A stretch of DNA of 32,541 nucleotides from Rhodocyclales bacterium (GCA_016215645.1 JACRIX010000015.1:1-32541); one strand, 5' to 3'. Shown: positions 8,165 through 17,289, counted from the first letter of the stretch. Notes: generated from the sequence alone by a model not told the origin. Numbers and translations are program-made.

Positions 8165-9349
8165 TCAGTCCTCCCGCGGCAGGTACCGGACAGCAAGCAC
8201 TCCCTCGATCTTGGCGATCTGCGCGATCACCGTCTTCGGCACCTTGCTGTCCACATCGACCAGGGTGTAGGCCAAGTCCTTCTTCGACTTGTTCATCATG
8301 TTATGGATGTTGAGCCTGGCCTCGGCCATGGCGGTCGAAATCTGACCGACCATGTTGGGCACATTGGCATTGGCGATGGCAATGCGGTAGCTCGATTCAC
8401 GCGGCATCGTGACATTGGGAAAATTCACCGCATTCACGACGTTGCCGTCGAGCATGTAGTCGCGAACCTGATCGGCGACCATGATGGCGCAATTCTCTTC
8501 CGCCTCTCGCGTGGATGCGCCCAGGTGCGGCAGCGCGATTACGTGCGGGTGCGCATTCACCTGCGGGCTCGGGAAATCACAGACGTAGCAACCGAGCTTT
8601 TTCGCATCGAGCGCGGCAAGTACAGCGGCTTCATCGACCACGCCATCGCGCGAGAAGTTGAGCAATACCGCACCGTGCTTCATCTGTTCGATGCTGTCCG
8701 CATTGACCATGCGGCGGGTGGCATCGACCAGCGGTACATGGAGGGTGATGAAATTGCAGCTCTTCAGCACCTCGCCCAGGGAATTTGCCCGACGCACCTG
8801 CGAAGGCAGGCTCCAGGCAGCGTCGACCGTGATTTCGGGATCGTAGCCGACGACATTCATGCCGAGCTTGATCGCCGCATCTGCCACCAGGCAGCCGATC
8901 TTGCCCAGGCCGACAACGCCCAGCGTATGCCCCGCAATCTCGTAGCCGGCGAAGGTCTTCTTGCCATCCTCGACCTTCTTTTCCATCTCCGGATCCTTGG
9001 CATCGAGGGCCGAGACGAACTTCATGGCACCGCCGATGTTGCGCGCGGCGAGCAGCATGCCGGCCAGGACCAGTTCCTTGACCGCATTGGCGTTCGCGCC
9101 CGGCGCATTGAATACGGGAACGCCGCGCTTGGTCATCTCGCCCACCGGGATATTGTTGGTGCCTGAGCCGGCGCGACCGATGGCCATCACCGACCTGGCA
9201 ATCTCGACACTGTGCAGGTCGGCCGAACGCAGCAGGATCGCGTCCGGCTTGGCCACATCCTTGCCGCAGGCGAAGTGCTCCGCCGGAAGCCGCTTGAGGC
9301 CATTTTGCGAAACGTTGTTGAGAATCAGAACCTGGAATTGATCTGCCAT
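8165..9349 (-). CDS. serA: D-3-phosphoglycerate dehydrogenase (short form with ACT domain)
   Basis: This is the first step of serine synthesis, oxidising 3-phosphoglycerate with NAD. The 394-residue protein has a substrate domain, a Rossmann core with GVVGLGKIG (144-152), LLNFSRDGVVDE with catalytic Arg234, ALPHLGASTREAEENCA with His275, and a C-terminal ACT domain from about residue 320. It lacks the large intervening domain of the ~530-residue enzymes. The usual catalytic Glu segment (FPxEP) reads CDFPSPQ here, so the Glu of the Arg-Glu-His triad is not at its standard place. Another 2-hydroxyacid dehydrogenase activity is possible, but adjacency to serC (4-base gap) strongly supports SerA. 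Confidence 0.92.
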   Translation of the reverse strand: MADQFQVLILNNVSQNGLKRLPAEHFACGKDVAKPDAILLRSADLHSVEIARSVMAIGRAGSGTNNIPVGEMTKRGVPVFNAPGANANAVKELVLAGMLLAARNIGGAMKFVSALDAKDPEMEKKVEDGKKTFAGYEIAGHTLGVVGLGKIGCLVADAAIKLGMNVVGYDPEITVDAAWSLPSQVRRANSLGEVLKSCNFITLHVPLVDATRRMVNADSIEQMKHGAVLLNFSRDGVVDEAAVLAALDAKKLGCYVCDFPSPQVNAHPHVIALPHLGASTREAEENCAIMVADQVRDYMLDGNVVNAVNFPNVTMPRESSYRIAIANANVPNMVGQISTAMAEARLNIHNMMNKSKKDLAYTLVDVDSKVPKTVIAQIAKIEGVLAVRYLPRED

Positions 9350-9353
9350 GATC

Positions 9354-10436
9354 TCAACCCTTCTGCGCCGCGAATTCCTTCATGTACTCGACCAGCGCCT
9401 GAACGCCGGCCATCGGCATGGCGTTGTAGATCGAGGCGCGCATGCCACCCACCGAGCGATGGCCCTTCAACTGGGCCATGCCGCGAGCCTTGGCGCCCTT
9501 GAGAAACTCCTCGTCCAGCGCTGCGTCCTTGAGCGTGAAGGGGACGTTCATGCGCGACTGGTCTTCCTTGCACACCGGGTTGCGATAAAAATCGGTGGTC
9601 GCGAGGTAGTCATACAGCAGATTCGCTTTTTCGATGTTGTGCTTTTCCATCGCAGCAACGCCGCCATTTTTCTTCAGCCACTGGAACACCAGGCCGGCGA
9701 TGTAAATGCCATAAGTGGGCGGGGTGTTGTACATCGACTCGGCATCGGCGTGGGTCTTGTAGTCGAGCATCGCCGGCGGCGTGGGTTGCGCCTTGCCGAC
9801 CAGGTCCTCGCGCACGATGACGATGGTCAAACCAGCCGGGCCGATGTTCTTCTGGGCGCCGGCATAGATCAGTCCATACTTGCTGACGTCGACCGCCTTG
9901 GAAAGAATATTGGAGGACATGTCGCATACCAGCGGCACGTCACCGGTATTGGGGGTCCAGTGGAACTCGACGCCACCGATGGTCTCGTTGGCGGTGTAAT
10001 GGACGTAGGCCGCATCCTTGCTGAGCTTCCAGTCGGCCTGAACGGGCGCGTAGGTGAAATTCCTGTCCTCGGCGCTGGCGACGACATTCACATTGCAGAA
10101 CAGCTTGGCCGCCTTGATCGCCTTCTTCGCCCATTCGCCGGTATGGACGAAATCCGCGGAGGCCTTGCCGCGCAACAGGTTGATCGGGATCATTTCGAAC
10201 TGGGCCGAGGCGCCGCCCTGCAGGAACAGCACTTTGTAGTTCGCTGGAATGCCCATCAACTCGCGCAGATCGGCTTCGGCCTGGGCGGCGATGCCCATGA
10301 ACTCCTTGCCGCGATGGCTCATTTCCATGACCGAGGTACCGCTGCCGTGCCAGTCGAGCATCTCGTCGGCGGCCTGCTTGAGAACCTCCTCGGGCAGGGC
10401 TGCGGGGCCTGCGCTGAAATTGAAAATACGTGCCAT
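9354..10436 (-). CDS. serC: Phosphoserine aminotransferase
   Basis: This PLP enzyme makes phosphoserine from 3-phosphohydroxypyruvate and glutamate; it also acts in the PLP cofactor pathway in many proteobacteria. The 360-residue protein begins [19 protein letters not shown]. It has [11 protein letters not shown] (33-43), the phosphate-site [10 protein letters not shown] (71-80), DMSSNILS and the PLP lysine K196 in [10 protein letters not shown], matching E. coli Lys198. The ATG at 10436 has a consensus AGGAGG 6 bases upstream (10448-10443), the strongest ribosome site in the region, fitting the first gene of the serC-serA-pheA-hisC-tyrA run. The 121-base gap to gyrA holds a short dyad (10503-10516) and probably the operon promoter, though I see no consensus boxes. 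Confidence 0.97.
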   Translation of the reverse strand: MARIFNFSAGPAALPEEVLKQAADEMLDWHGSGTSVMEMSHRGKEFMGIAAQAEADLRELMGIPANYKVLFLQGGASAQFEMIPINLLRGKASADFVHTGEWAKKAIKAAKLFCNVNVVASAEDRNFTYAPVQADWKLSKDAAYVHYTANETIGGVEFHWTPNTGDVPLVCDMSSNILSKAVDVSKYGLIYAGAQKNIGPAGLTIVIVREDLVGKAQPTPPAMLDYKTHADAESMYNTPPTYGIYIAGLVFQWLKKNGGVAAMEKHNIEKANLLYDYLATTDFYRNPVCKEDQSRMNVPFTLKDAALDEEFLKGAKARGMAQLKGHRSVGGMRASIYNAMPMAGVQALVEYMKEFAAQKG

Positions 10437-10502
10437 TACGTGCCTCCTGAAGTATTAGTAGATGAATTTCTGAAAATTTATCGAGTACAGAATACCGTAT
10501 AC

Positions 10503-10516
10503 ATTGGCAAGCCAAT
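10503..10516. promoter_or_regulatory. Dyad in the gyrA-serC intergenic region
   Basis: ATTGGC and GCCAAT flank a central AA, a 6-bp inverted repeat in the 121-base gap after gyrA and before serC. No run of T follows it, so it is not a clear intrinsic terminator for gyrA. A site for a dimeric regulator of the amino-acid operon is possible. The neighbouring sequence CCGGACAATTCCGG is another weak dyad. Support is limited to symmetry and position. Confidence 0.3.
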
Positions 10517-10557
10517 TGACGCCGGACAATTCCGGAACAGCAAGGAACAGCGCGTTG

Positions 10558-13137
10558 TCACTCAGCGACAACGGAGTCACCCGCCGGATCATCGTCTTCC
10601 GTCTCGATCACCTTTTCGAGGCCCGCCAGGAAAGTCCCGTCGTCCAGGTTGATCAGCGTCACGCCCTGGGTCGAACGACTCATGACGCGAATGTCGGCAA
10701 CGCGGGTACGGATCAAGACGCCACCAGTGGAAATCAGCATGATCTCCTCCTGTGTATCGCCCAGCGCGGCGAGCACCGCGGCGACCACCCTGCCATTGCG
10801 CTCCGATGTCTGGATCGCGATCATGCCCTTGGTGCCACGGCCATGACGGGTGTACTCGGAGATCGCCGTACGCTTGCCGAAGCCGTTTTCGGTCGCGGTC
10901 AATACGGTGTAGTCCTCGCTGTCGGCCACTAGCATCGATATCACCTGTTGCTCGTCCTCGAGTGTCATGCCGCGTACGCCACGGGCTTCGCGACCCATCG
11001 GACGAACATCGTCCTCGGCAAAGCGCACCGCCTTGCCAGCGTCAGAGAACAGCATCACGTCGCACTCGCCGTTGGTGATGGCAACGCCGATCAGGTGATC
11101 GCCGTCGTCGAGGCCGACGGCGATGATGCCAGCCTTGCGCGGATTGGCGAAACTGGTCAGCGGCGTTTTCTTCACGGTGCCCATGGACGTGGCCATGAAG
11201 ACAAAATGTTCCTCGTCGAATTCCTTGACCGGCAGGATCGCGGTGATCTTTTCCCTGTCTTCAAGCGGGAACAGGTTGACGATGGGTTTGCCGCGCGAAT
11301 TCCGCGTGCCTTCCGGCGCTTCATACACCTTGAGCCAATACACACGGCCACGATTGGAGAAGCACAGGATGTAGTCGTGCGTGTTGGCAACGAACAGCCG
11401 GTCGACGAAATCATCGTCCTTGATTGCCGCCGCTTGCTTGCCGCGCCCGCCGCGCCGCTGGGCACGATAGTCCGCCAGGGGTTGTCGCTTGACGTAGCCG
11501 GAATGCGACAGGGTAACCACCATGTCCTCGCGAACGATCAAGTCCTCGAGGTTGATTTCCGCGGTGCTGAGCACGATCTCGGAACGACGCGCGTCGCCGA
11601 ACTGCGCCTTGACGGCCTCCAGTTCATCGCCAATGATCACGGTAATACGCTCGGGGCGCGCCAGGATGTCGAGCAGGTCGGCGATCTGATCCATCACCTC
11701 CTTGTACTCGGCAACGATCTTGTCCTGCTCCAGGCCGGTCAGTCGCTGCAAACGCAGTTCGAGAATGGCCTGGGCCTGGGCATCCGACAGCAGATACCCG
11801 TCCTTTGAAAGTCCAAACTGTGGGCCCAGTCCATCCGGGCGGGAAGATTCTGCAGCGGCGCGAGCCAGCATGCCTTCGACCAACTCCGATCGCCAGGTGC
11901 GACCCATCAGTCCGCGCTTGGCTTCGGCCGGTGTCTGGGCAGCCTTGATCAGGGCGATGATCTCATCGACATTCGACAGCGCGACGGCCAGGCCCTCAAG
12001 GATATGGCCGCGCTCGCGCGCCTTGCGCAGTTCGAACACCGTGCGACGCGTGATGACCTCGCGTCGATGCGACAGGAAGGCCTGCAGCATTTCCTTGAGA
12101 TTGAGCAGGCGCGGCCGACCATCGACCAGCGCCACCATGTTCATGCCGAAGGTGTCCTGCAACTGCGTCTGCTTGTAAAGGTGATTCAGCACCACCTCGG
12201 GCACTTCGCCCTTTTTCAGTTCGATCACCAGGCGCATGCCGGACTTGTCGGATTCGTCCTGAATATGGGCAATGCCATCGATCTTCTTTTCGTGGACCAA
12301 CTCCGCGATCTTTTCCTGCAAGGTCTTTTTGTTGACCTGATAGGGAAGTTCATCCACCACGATGGCCTGGCGACCGTTGCGCGGCAAGTCTTCGATATGG
12401 GTACGGGCGCGCATTACCACCCGGCCGCGCCCGGTCATGTAGCCGTCGCGTACTCCGGTAACACCGTAGATCAGGGCGGCGGTAGGGAAGTCCGGCGCCG
12501 GGATCACCTGGATCAATTCTTCGATGGTTGTTTTCGGAGCGCGCAACAGCAGCAGACAGGCATCGACGACTTCATTGAGGTTGTGCGGCGGAATATTGGT
12601 CGCCATGCCCACCGCAATACCCGAGGAACCGTTGATCAGCAGATTGGGGATGCGTGCCGGCAGGATCAGCGGCTCCTGCTCCGAACCATCGTAGTTGGGC
12701 CCGAAATCAACAGTCTCCTTGTCGATGTCGACAAGCAGTTCGTGACCAATCCGCGCCATGCGCACTTCCGTGTAGCGCATGGCCGCCGCATTGTCGCCAT
12801 CCACCGAACCGAAGTTGCCCTGGCCATCCACCAGCATGTAGCGCAGCGAAAAATTCTGCGCCATGCGCACGATGGTGTCATAGACCGCGGTATCGCCGTG
12901 CGGGTGGTACTTGCCGATGACATCGCCGACGATGCGGGCGGATTTCTTGTAGGCCCGGTTCCAGTCGTTGTTCAGCTCGTGCATCGCGAACAGCACGCGG
13001 CGATGAACGGGTTTCAGGCCGTCGCGGACGTCCGGCAGAGCCCGGCCGACGATCACGCTCATCGCATAGTCGAGGTAGGAGTGACGCATCTCCTCTTCGA
13101 GGCTGATCGGCAGGGTTTCTTTGGCGAACGAATTCAT
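10558..13137 (-). CDS. gyrA: DNA gyrase subunit A
   Basis: The breakage-reunion subunit of gyrase, which introduces negative supercoils together with GyrB. All 859 residues are present and align without gaps to E. coli numbering at the active site: catalytic Tyr122 in [10 protein letters not shown] and the quinolone region [10 protein letters not shown], with Thr at position 83 and Asp87 intact. The C-terminal beta-pinwheel carries the GyrA box QRRGGRGK and repeated blades such as RGVRGMTL and RGTKGMIAI. The tail is acidic. The ATG at 13137 has GAGG 9 bases upstream and an extended -10 promoter (13195-13187) about 50 bases upstream. Thr83 occurs naturally in several proteobacteria and alone does not show resistance. 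Confidence 0.99.
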   Translation of the reverse strand: MNSFAKETLPISLEEEMRHSYLDYAMSVIVGRALPDVRDGLKPVHRRVLFAMHELNNDWNRAYKKSARIVGDVIGKYHPHGDTAVYDTIVRMAQNFSLRYMLVDGQGNFGSVDGDNAAAMRYTEVRMARIGHELLVDIDKETVDFGPNYDGSEQEPLILPARIPNLLINGSSGIAVGMATNIPPHNLNEVVDACLLLLRAPKTTIEELIQVIPAPDFPTAALIYGVTGVRDGYMTGRGRVVMRARTHIEDLPRNGRQAIVVDELPYQVNKKTLQEKIAELVHEKKIDGIAHIQDESDKSGMRLVIELKKGEVPEVVLNHLYKQTQLQDTFGMNMVALVDGRPRLLNLKEMLQAFLSHRREVITRRTVFELRKARERGHILEGLAVALSNVDEIIALIKAAQTPAEAKRGLMGRTWRSELVEGMLARAAAESSRPDGLGPQFGLSKDGYLLSDAQAQAILELRLQRLTGLEQDKIVAEYKEVMDQIADLLDILARPERITVIIGDELEAVKAQFGDARRSEIVLSTAEINLEDLIVREDMVVTLSHSGYVKRQPLADYRAQRRGGRGKQAAAIKDDDFVDRLFVANTHDYILCFSNRGRVYWLKVYEAPEGTRNSRGKPIVNLFPLEDREKITAILPVKEFDEEHFVFMATSMGTVKKTPLTSFANPRKAGIIAVGLDDGDHLIGVAITNGECDVMLFSDAGKAVRFAEDDVRPMGREARGVRGMTLEDEQQVISMLVADSEDYTVLTATENGFGKRTAISEYTRHGRGTKGMIAIQTSERNGRVVAAVLAALGDTQEEIMLISTGGVLIRTRVADIRVMSRSTQGVTLINLDDGTFLAGLEKVIETEDDDPAGDSVVAE

Positions 13138-13186
13138 TTAGGCGGGCCTCGGCCGACGCGCGGCAGGCGGTGACATGAAGCCTGCG

Positions 13187-13195
13187 ATTTTAGCA
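13187..13195 (-). promoter_or_regulatory. Extended -10 promoter element of gyrA
   Basis: Read on the minus strand, TGCTAAAAT is an extended -10 box (TGn plus TAAAAT, five of six matches to TATAAT) about 50 bases before the gyrA start codon. The -35 position is poor, which is usual for extended -10 promoters. It lies in the 114-base divergent gap between gyrA and the amidohydrolase gene. I saw no comparable element for the opposite direction. Confidence 0.5.
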
Positions 13196-13251
13196 TGCGG
13201 AGATAGCGCGAACGGGTTGTCGGGAGACCCCAAATCTGGTTGAATCCAAAG

Positions 13252-14595
13252 ATGATTACCCCAGACGACGCCAGCCGCACCCCGGTCGAAATCGACCTCC
13301 TGATCCGCCCGCAGTGGATCATCCCGGTCGAACCTGCCGGCGTCACCCTGACTGGTCACTCACTGGCGGTCAGCAAAGGGCGAATTGTCGCCTTGCCAGC
13401 GGATGCCGACGCCTGCCGACGGTACCGACCTCGCGAGACGGTCGACCTTCCGGGGCAGGTGCTGATACCGGGCCTGATCAACCTGCATACCCACGCGGCC
13501 ATGAGTCTCATGCGCGGCTACGCCGACGACCTGCCGCTGATGCGCTGGCTCGCTGAGCATATCTGGCCTGCCGAGGCAAAACACGCCGATGCCGAATTCG
13601 TGCGCGCGGGTACTCTTCTCGCCTGCGCCGAGATGCTGCGCGGCGGCATCACGACGTTCAACGACATGTATTTCTTTCCCGAGGCCGCAGCAGAAGCCGT
13701 ACTGCGAAGCGGCATGCGGGCCGTTCTGGGCATGATCGCGATCGAATTCCCCACCCGCTATGCCGCCGACGCCGACGATTATCTGGCCAAGGGGCTGGCA
13801 GTGCGCGACCGCTACAGCGACCAGGCGCGGCTTGGCTTCAGTCTGGCGCCGCATGCGCCCTATACCGTGGCCGACAAGACCTTCAAAAAGCTGGCCACCC
13901 TGGCGGCGCAACTGGAAGTACCGATCCACATGCATATTCACGAGACGGCACACGAAATCGAGGAAAGCCTGAGGCTTCATGGTGTGCGCCCGATCGAACG
14001 CCTGCGGCGCCTTGGGCTGCTGAGTCCGCAATTGATCGCGGTGCATGCCGTTCACCTTGAGCCTGCCGAAATCGAGCTGCTGGCCCGCGAAGGCTGCCAT
14101 GTCGCACATTGCCCGACTTCGAACATGAAGCTGGGCAGCGGCATTCCTCCAATCGCCGCAGCACAGGCACGCGGAGTGAACTTCGGCCTGGGTACCGATG
14201 GTGCCGCGTCGAACAATCGCCTCGACTTGTTCCACGAGATTCGCCATGCCGCCTTGCTGGCAAAGGCCGCCACCCGCGACGCCGTAGCCCTGGATGCACA
14301 TACCGTTCTGGGCGCGGCCACGCTGGGCGGCGCACGGGCACTCGGCCAGGAAACGCAAATCGGCTCGCTGATTCCCGGCAAGGCCGCTGACGTGTGCGCC
14401 GTTCGACTCGACGAATGGTTGATGCAGCCCTGCTACGATCCCGCATCCCATCTGGTGTACGCCGCCGGCCGGGAGCAGGTCACACATACCTGGGTAGGCG
14501 GAAAACTGGTGATGAAGGGCGGCATTCCAACCCAGATCGACGTTTCCGAATTGCTTGACATCGCGGGTTTATGGCATACTCGCCTGACGTCCTGA
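13252..14595 (+). CDS. mtaD: 5-methylthioadenosine/S-adenosylhomocysteine deaminase-like amidohydrolase (TRZ/ATZ family)
   Basis: A metal-dependent deaminase of 447 residues. A beta-sandwich with IDLLIRPQWIIPVEP precedes the TIM-barrel, which has the metal ligands HTH (79-81), a His in IHMHIHETAHE, a later His near VHAVHL, and Asp316 in GLGTDGAASNN. The C-terminus (GKAADVCAV, VWVGGKLV-like) is typical. The family deaminates MTA or SAH; here that substrate is inferred from family and from its conserved position beside ubiG and gph, a SAM-using neighbourhood. I use the ATG at 13252; an upstream in-frame TTG at 13240 would add four residues. Neither has a strong ribosome site. It is transcribed divergently from gyrA. 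A triazine or other cytosine-like substrate cannot be excluded. Confidence 0.88.
   Translation: MITPDDASRTPVEIDLLIRPQWIIPVEPAGVTLTGHSLAVSKGRIVALPADADACRRYRPRETVDLPGQVLIPGLINLHTHAAMSLMRGYADDLPLMRWLAEHIWPAEAKHADAEFVRAGTLLACAEMLRGGITTFNDMYFFPEAAAEAVLRSGMRAVLGMIAIEFPTRYAADADDYLAKGLAVRDRYSDQARLGFSLAPHAPYTVADKTFKKLATLAAQLEVPIHMHIHETAHEIEESLRLHGVRPIERLRRLGLLSPQLIAVHAVHLEPAEIELLAREGCHVAHCPTSNMKLGSGIPPIAAAQARGVNFGLGTDGAASNNRLDLFHEIRHAALLAKAATRDAVALDAHTVLGAATLGGARALGQETQIGSLIPGKAADVCAVRLDEWLMQPCYDPASHLVYAAGREQVTHTWVGGKLVMKGGIPTQIDVSELLDIAGLWHTRLTS
14555..14580 (+). promoter_or_regulatory. Possible ompA-like gene promoter
   Basis: Inside the 3' end of the amidohydrolase gene is a perfect -35 hexamer, TTGACA (14555-14560), followed by an extended -10-like TGGCATACT (14572-14580). 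The spacing to the hexamer CATACT is only about 14 bases, shorter than the usual 16-18, so the call is tentative. It would give the OmpA-family gene its own transcript with a leader of about 80 bases. Confidence 0.35.
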
Positions 14596-14667
14596 CTCGC
14601 TGCAATCGCTCAGGGAAAAGTTGAAACACCGAATCCGTCACCATCTAACCCATCCAGGGGGGACCTA

Positions 14668-15330
14668 ATGATCAAGAAATCGCTACTGCTCACCGCCGTG
14701 CTCGGCCTATCCGCCGCCGCAATCGCCCAAACGCCCGGAGTTGACCTGAAGGGAACCGTCGGCTACGCCATCGACCAGCGCGGCTACGTCGTCAAGAGCG
14801 GCACCGGCCTTTGCTGGCGTGATGGCTACTGGACCCCGGCGATGGCCATCGAGGAATGCGATCCCGACCTGGTGAAGAAGGCCGCTCCGGCTGCTGCTCC
14901 CGCCGCCCCTGCAGCACCGGTCGCCGCGCCCGCCGCCGCACCGAAGCCCGCCGCACAGAAAGTGACCCTGGCCGCCGATGCTCTGTTCGACTTCAACAAA
15001 GCTGACCTCCGTGCCGAAGGCAAGGCCAAGCTCGACAAGCTCGCCGCCGACATCAAGGGTATCAAGCTGGAAGTGATCATCGCCGTCGGCCACGCTGACC
15101 GCTTCGGCACCGATGCCTACAACCAGAAGCTGTCCGAGAAGCGCGCCGAAGCCGTCAAGGCCTATCTGGTCGGCAAGGGTGTCGAACCGAACCGCGTCTA
15201 CACCGAAGGCAAGGGCAAGAAGCAGCCCGTGACCAAGGCCGATCAGTGCAAGGGCCCGAAGAGCAAGAAGGTTGTGGATTGCCTGCAGCCTGACCGTCGC
15301 GTCGAAATCGAAGTCATCGGCACCAAGTAA
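14668..15330 (+). CDS. OmpA-family outer-membrane / peptidoglycan-associated protein
   Basis: A 220-residue exported protein. The signal peptide MIKKSLLLTAVLGLSAAAIA (1-20) is followed by a short conserved N-terminal segment containing GLCWRDGYWTPAMAIEECDPDL. An Ala/Pro-rich flexible linker (about 71-97) leads to an OmpA C-terminal domain with ADALFDFNKADL, VGHADRFGTDAYNQKLSEKRAEAV and QPDRRVEIEV, which binds peptidoglycan. There is no eight-stranded porin barrel, so it more likely tethers the envelope than forms a pore. It has two cysteines near the N-terminus and two in the CKGPKSKKVVDC insert of the OmpA domain. AGGGGGGA precedes the ATG by about 5 bases. A strong terminator follows directly, so it ends a transcript and is probably highly expressed. 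Confidence 0.93.
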   Translation: MIKKSLLLTAVLGLSAAAIAQTPGVDLKGTVGYAIDQRGYVVKSGTGLCWRDGYWTPAMAIEECDPDLVKKAAPAAAPAAPAAPVAAPAAAPKPAAQKVTLAADALFDFNKADLRAEGKAKLDKLAADIKGIKLEVIIAVGHADRFGTDAYNQKLSEKRAEAVKAYLVGKGVEPNRVYTEGKGKKQPVTKADQCKGPKSKKVVDCLQPDRRVEIEVIGTK

Positions 15331-15351
15331 TCCTGCCAGACTCCGGAAAGA

Positions 15352-15374
15352 GCCCTGCCCCGCAGGGCTTTTTT
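15352..15374 (+). terminator. Rho-independent terminator after the OmpA-family gene
   Basis: A perfect 7-bp stem, GCCCTGC / GCAGGGC, with a CCC loop is followed by six T. It begins 22 bases after the stop codon. This is a textbook intrinsic terminator on the plus strand. Confidence 0.93.
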
Positions 15375-15377
15375 ATG

Positions 15378-15404
15378 TCCGGCCCGAAGGGGCGGACGGT
15401 ATCC
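15378..15404. repeat. 27-base hairpin repeat, copy 1
   Basis: This is the first of two direct copies lying between the ompA-like terminator and ubiG. It can fold as CCGGCCC-GAA-GGGGCGG with one mismatch (six of seven pairs) and ends with the shared tail ACGGTATCC. It matches copy 2 at 23 of 27 positions. The form recalls REP-type elements: a small GC-rich hairpin plus a conserved tail. Confidence 0.7.
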
Positions 15405-15414
15405 TAGTGATATA

Positions 15415-15441
15415 TCCGCGCCAAAGGCGCGGACGGTATCC
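15415..15441. repeat. 27-base hairpin repeat, copy 2
   Basis: This is the second copy, 10 bases after the first, with a perfect 7-bp stem CCGCGCC / GGCGCGG, an AAA loop and the same tail ACGGTATCC. One pair in the stem has swapped from C-G to G-C relative to copy 1, a compensatory change that suggests the hairpin itself is maintained. It lies 45 bases before the ubiG ATG and would be in its leader if transcription starts upstream. Confidence 0.7.
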
Positions 15442-15485
15442 AGAGGACTTTGGTCTCCTTCATCCACCTATCCGAGCCTGTCGCA

Positions 15486-16193
15486 ATGAATGCTGCAACT
15501 AACGCCGACCCGGCCGAACTCGACAAGTTCGGCGAAGTTGCCCATCACTGGTGGGATCCCAACTCCGAATTTCGCCCCCTGCACGATATCAACCCGGCGC
15601 GGGTCGCCTGGATCGACCACCACGCCGCGTTGAACGGCAAGCGCGTGATCGACATTGGTTGCGGTGGCGGGCTGCTCAGCGAGGGCATGGCAGCGCTCGG
15701 CGCCGACGTCTCCGGCATCGACCTCTCCGACAAGGCGCTCGGCGTCGCGCGCCTGCATCTTTACGAGAGCGGGCACCAGATCGACTATCGATTGATCTCG
15801 GCCGAGGCCATGGCTGAAGAATCCCCCGGCGGTTTCGACCATGTCACCTGCCTCGAAATGCTGGAGCATGTGCCGGACCCGGCCAGCACGGTCGCCGCCT
15901 GCGCACGCCTGGTGAAGCCGGGCGGACAGGTTTTTCTGTCGACACTGAACCGCAACGCCAAGGCCTATGTCATCGCCGTGCTTGGCGCCGAATACCTGCT
16001 CAACCTCCTGCCTCGCGGCACCCACGAATACACGCGCTTTCTCAAGCCGGCCGAGTTGGCCCGCCTTTGCCGCCAGGCCGGTCTTGAGGTTCTGGAGATC
16101 ACCGGACTGCGCTACAACCCGTTCACGCGCGAAGGCGTGGTCGGATCGGACACCGACATCAATTATCTGCTGCGAGCGCGGCGCAATGCCTGA
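15486..16193 (+). CDS. ubiG: Ubiquinone biosynthesis O-methyltransferase
   Basis: A SAM-dependent methyltransferase that performs both O-methylations in ubiquinone synthesis. The 235-residue protein has the N-terminal family signature [23 protein letters not shown] motif [42 protein letters not shown] and the membrane-associated insert [20 protein letters not shown]. The ATG at 15486 fits known N-termini; an upstream TTG at 15450 in frame would add 12 unlikely residues. The 3' end overlaps gph by 8 bases, the standard ubiG-gph coupling of proteobacteria. Confidence 0.97.
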   Translation: MNAATNADPAELDKFGEVAHHWWDPNSEFRPLHDINPARVAWIDHHAALNGKRVIDIGCGGGLLSEGMAALGADVSGIDLSDKALGVARLHLYESGHQIDYRLISAEAMAEESPGGFDHVTCLEMLEHVPDPASTVAACARLVKPGGQVFLSTLNRNAKAYVIAVLGAEYLLNLLPRGTHEYTRFLKPAELARLCRQAGLEVLEITGLRYNPFTREGVVGSDTDINYLLRARRNA

Positions 16194-16845
16194 AGCGGTG
16201 CTGTTCGACCTCGACGGCACCCTCGCGGACACCGCACCCGACCTGGGTGGTGCCTTGAACCAGTTGCTGTGCGAGCAGGGACGCCCCCCCCTGCCCATGG
16301 ACCAGTTGCGGCCCCATGTTTCTTCAGGGGCGCGCGGATTGATCGGCGCCGGCCTCGGCATCGGGCCGCATGACGCCGCCTATCCCGCCCTGCTGCAACG
16401 CTTCCTTGCCATTTACCAGGACGCCCTCTGCGTCGGGACGCGACTTTTCGATGGCGTCGCCGAACATCTCGAAGGCCTTGAGGCGCGCAACATCCCCTGG
16501 GGCATCGTCACCAACAAATCGCAGCGCTTCGCCATTCCGCTGCTGGAACAGCTCGGCCTGCGCCAGCGCAGCGCCTGCATCGTCTGCGGCGACAGTGTGC
16601 AACGCGCCAAGCCGCACGGCCACCCGATGCGCCTCGCCGGCGCGGTAATCGGCATTGCCACCGAAGCCTGCGTCTACGTCGGAGACGACGAGCGCGACGT
16701 CATTTCGGGGCGTGCCGTCGGCATGCGCACCGTGGTCGCCGCCTGGGGCTATCTCGGCAACGGCCGCCCGCCCCGCGACTGGGGCGCCGATGCCATTGCC
16801 GCCTCGCCCGATGAAATCCTCGGCGACGTCACCGCAAAGCGCTAG
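16186..16845 (+). CDS. gph: Phosphoglycolate phosphatase (HAD family)
   Basis: A haloacid-dehalogenase hydrolase of 219 residues that removes phosphate from 2-phosphoglycolate, a product of DNA repair and oxygenation chemistry. The motifs are all present: motif [11 protein letters not shown] (nucleophile Asp8, acid Asp10), motif II VTNKS, motif III Lys in RAKPHGHP, and motif [12 protein letters not shown]. The cap region is the alpha-helical C1 type. The ATG at 16186 overlaps the end of ubiG by 8 bases. It is close in sequence pattern to the Gph/MupP group; MupP-type activity in peptidoglycan recycling is an alternative that the sequence alone does not exclude. Confidence 0.93.
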   Translation: MPEAVLFDLDGTLADTAPDLGGALNQLLCEQGRPPLPMDQLRPHVSSGARGLIGAGLGIGPHDAAYPALLQRFLAIYQDALCVGTRLFDGVAEHLEGLEARNIPWGIVTNKSQRFAIPLLEQLGLRQRSACIVCGDSVQRAKPHGHPMRLAGAVIGIATEACVYVGDDERDVISGRAVGMRTVVAAWGYLGNGRPPRDWGADAIAASPDEILGDVTAKR

Positions 16846-16862
16846 AATCCGGCTTGCAATCC

Positions 16863-16887
16863 GTGGATCGGACACCACCTGATCCAC
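16863..16887 (+). other. Hairpin in the tmRNA 5' leader
   Basis: A perfect 7-bp inverted repeat, GTGGATC / GATCCAC, with an 11-base loop ends 8 bases before the mature tmRNA 5' end. It lies in the 50-base gap after gph. It may help 5' processing of the precursor or mark the end of gph, but there is no T-run as in an intrinsic terminator. A -10-like TAGAAT overlaps the gph stop (16843-16848). Confidence 0.4.
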
Positions 16888-16895
16888 ACCATCCA

Positions 16896-17256
16896 GGGGG
16901 CGACATGGCTTCGACATGGGTGACAAAGCATGCAGGGCATACCGAGGATCCGGGTACCTCGTAAATCCATTCGGAATGTACTAACTGCCAACGACGAGCG
17001 TTTCGCTCTAGCCGCTTAATTGCGGCTGGCTTCCGAACTGGCCTTCCCGCGGGCCAGGCAGCGCAAGCTGCATCGGAATCATTCAGCGGGATAAGGCTGT
17101 GCAGAGTCGCGATGCATGGTTCGAAAATCAAGCGAATCGCCTGAAGCCAGCCTGTCCGTCGGCGGGTAGCGGGTCAAATCAAACGGCGAGACTAAGTATG
17201 TAGAACTGTCTGTGGCGCACTTATGGACGCGGGTTCAATTCCCGCCGCCTCCACCA
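16896..17256 (+). ncRNA. ssrA: Transfer-messenger RNA (tmRNA)
   Basis: This RNA rescues stalled ribosomes by acting first as tRNA-Ala and then as mRNA for a degradation tag. The 5' end GGGGGCG pairs with CGCCTCC near the 3' end to form the acceptor stem, followed by discriminator A and encoded CCA (17254-17256). The T-arm sequence GGGTTCAATTCCC is present. The 5' part has the family sequence GGCGACATGGCTTCGACA. The internal reading frame encodes ANDERFALAA. Length is 361 bases, normal for the family. It is a one-piece tmRNA with no sign of permutation or intron, and has its own terminator. Confidence 0.97.
16987..17019 (+). other. tmRNA proteolysis-tag reading frame (ANDERFALAA)
   Basis: Ten sense codons from GCC (resume codon, Ala) to GCT are followed by TAA and give ANDERFALAA. 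The ALAA end is the usual recognition signal for ClpXP and related proteases, and the ANDE start is typical of proteobacterial tags. This form of the tag is one I associate with Betaproteobacteria. Confidence 0.93.
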
Positions 17257-17263
17257 ATTCCCT

Positions 17264-17289
17264 TGCCGGCCCTTGGCCGGCATTTTTTT
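17264..17289 (+). terminator. Rho-independent terminator of ssrA
   Basis: A perfect 8-bp stem, TGCCGGCC / GGCCGGCA, with a CTT loop is followed by seven T, starting 8 bases after the CCA end of the tmRNA. It is strong and unambiguous on the plus strand. Between it and the tRNA gene (17290-17338) I see nothing. Confidence 0.94.

Noticed and set aside
12870..12920. Quinolone resistance change in gyrA (Thr at position 83)
   Set aside because: Thr83 occurs naturally in several proteobacteria and Asp87 is unchanged, so no resistance can be claimed.
13360..14487. 375-residue minus-strand frame opposite the amidohydrolase gene
   Set aside because: The plus-strand protein has the full metal-ligand set; the reverse frame lacks any domain.
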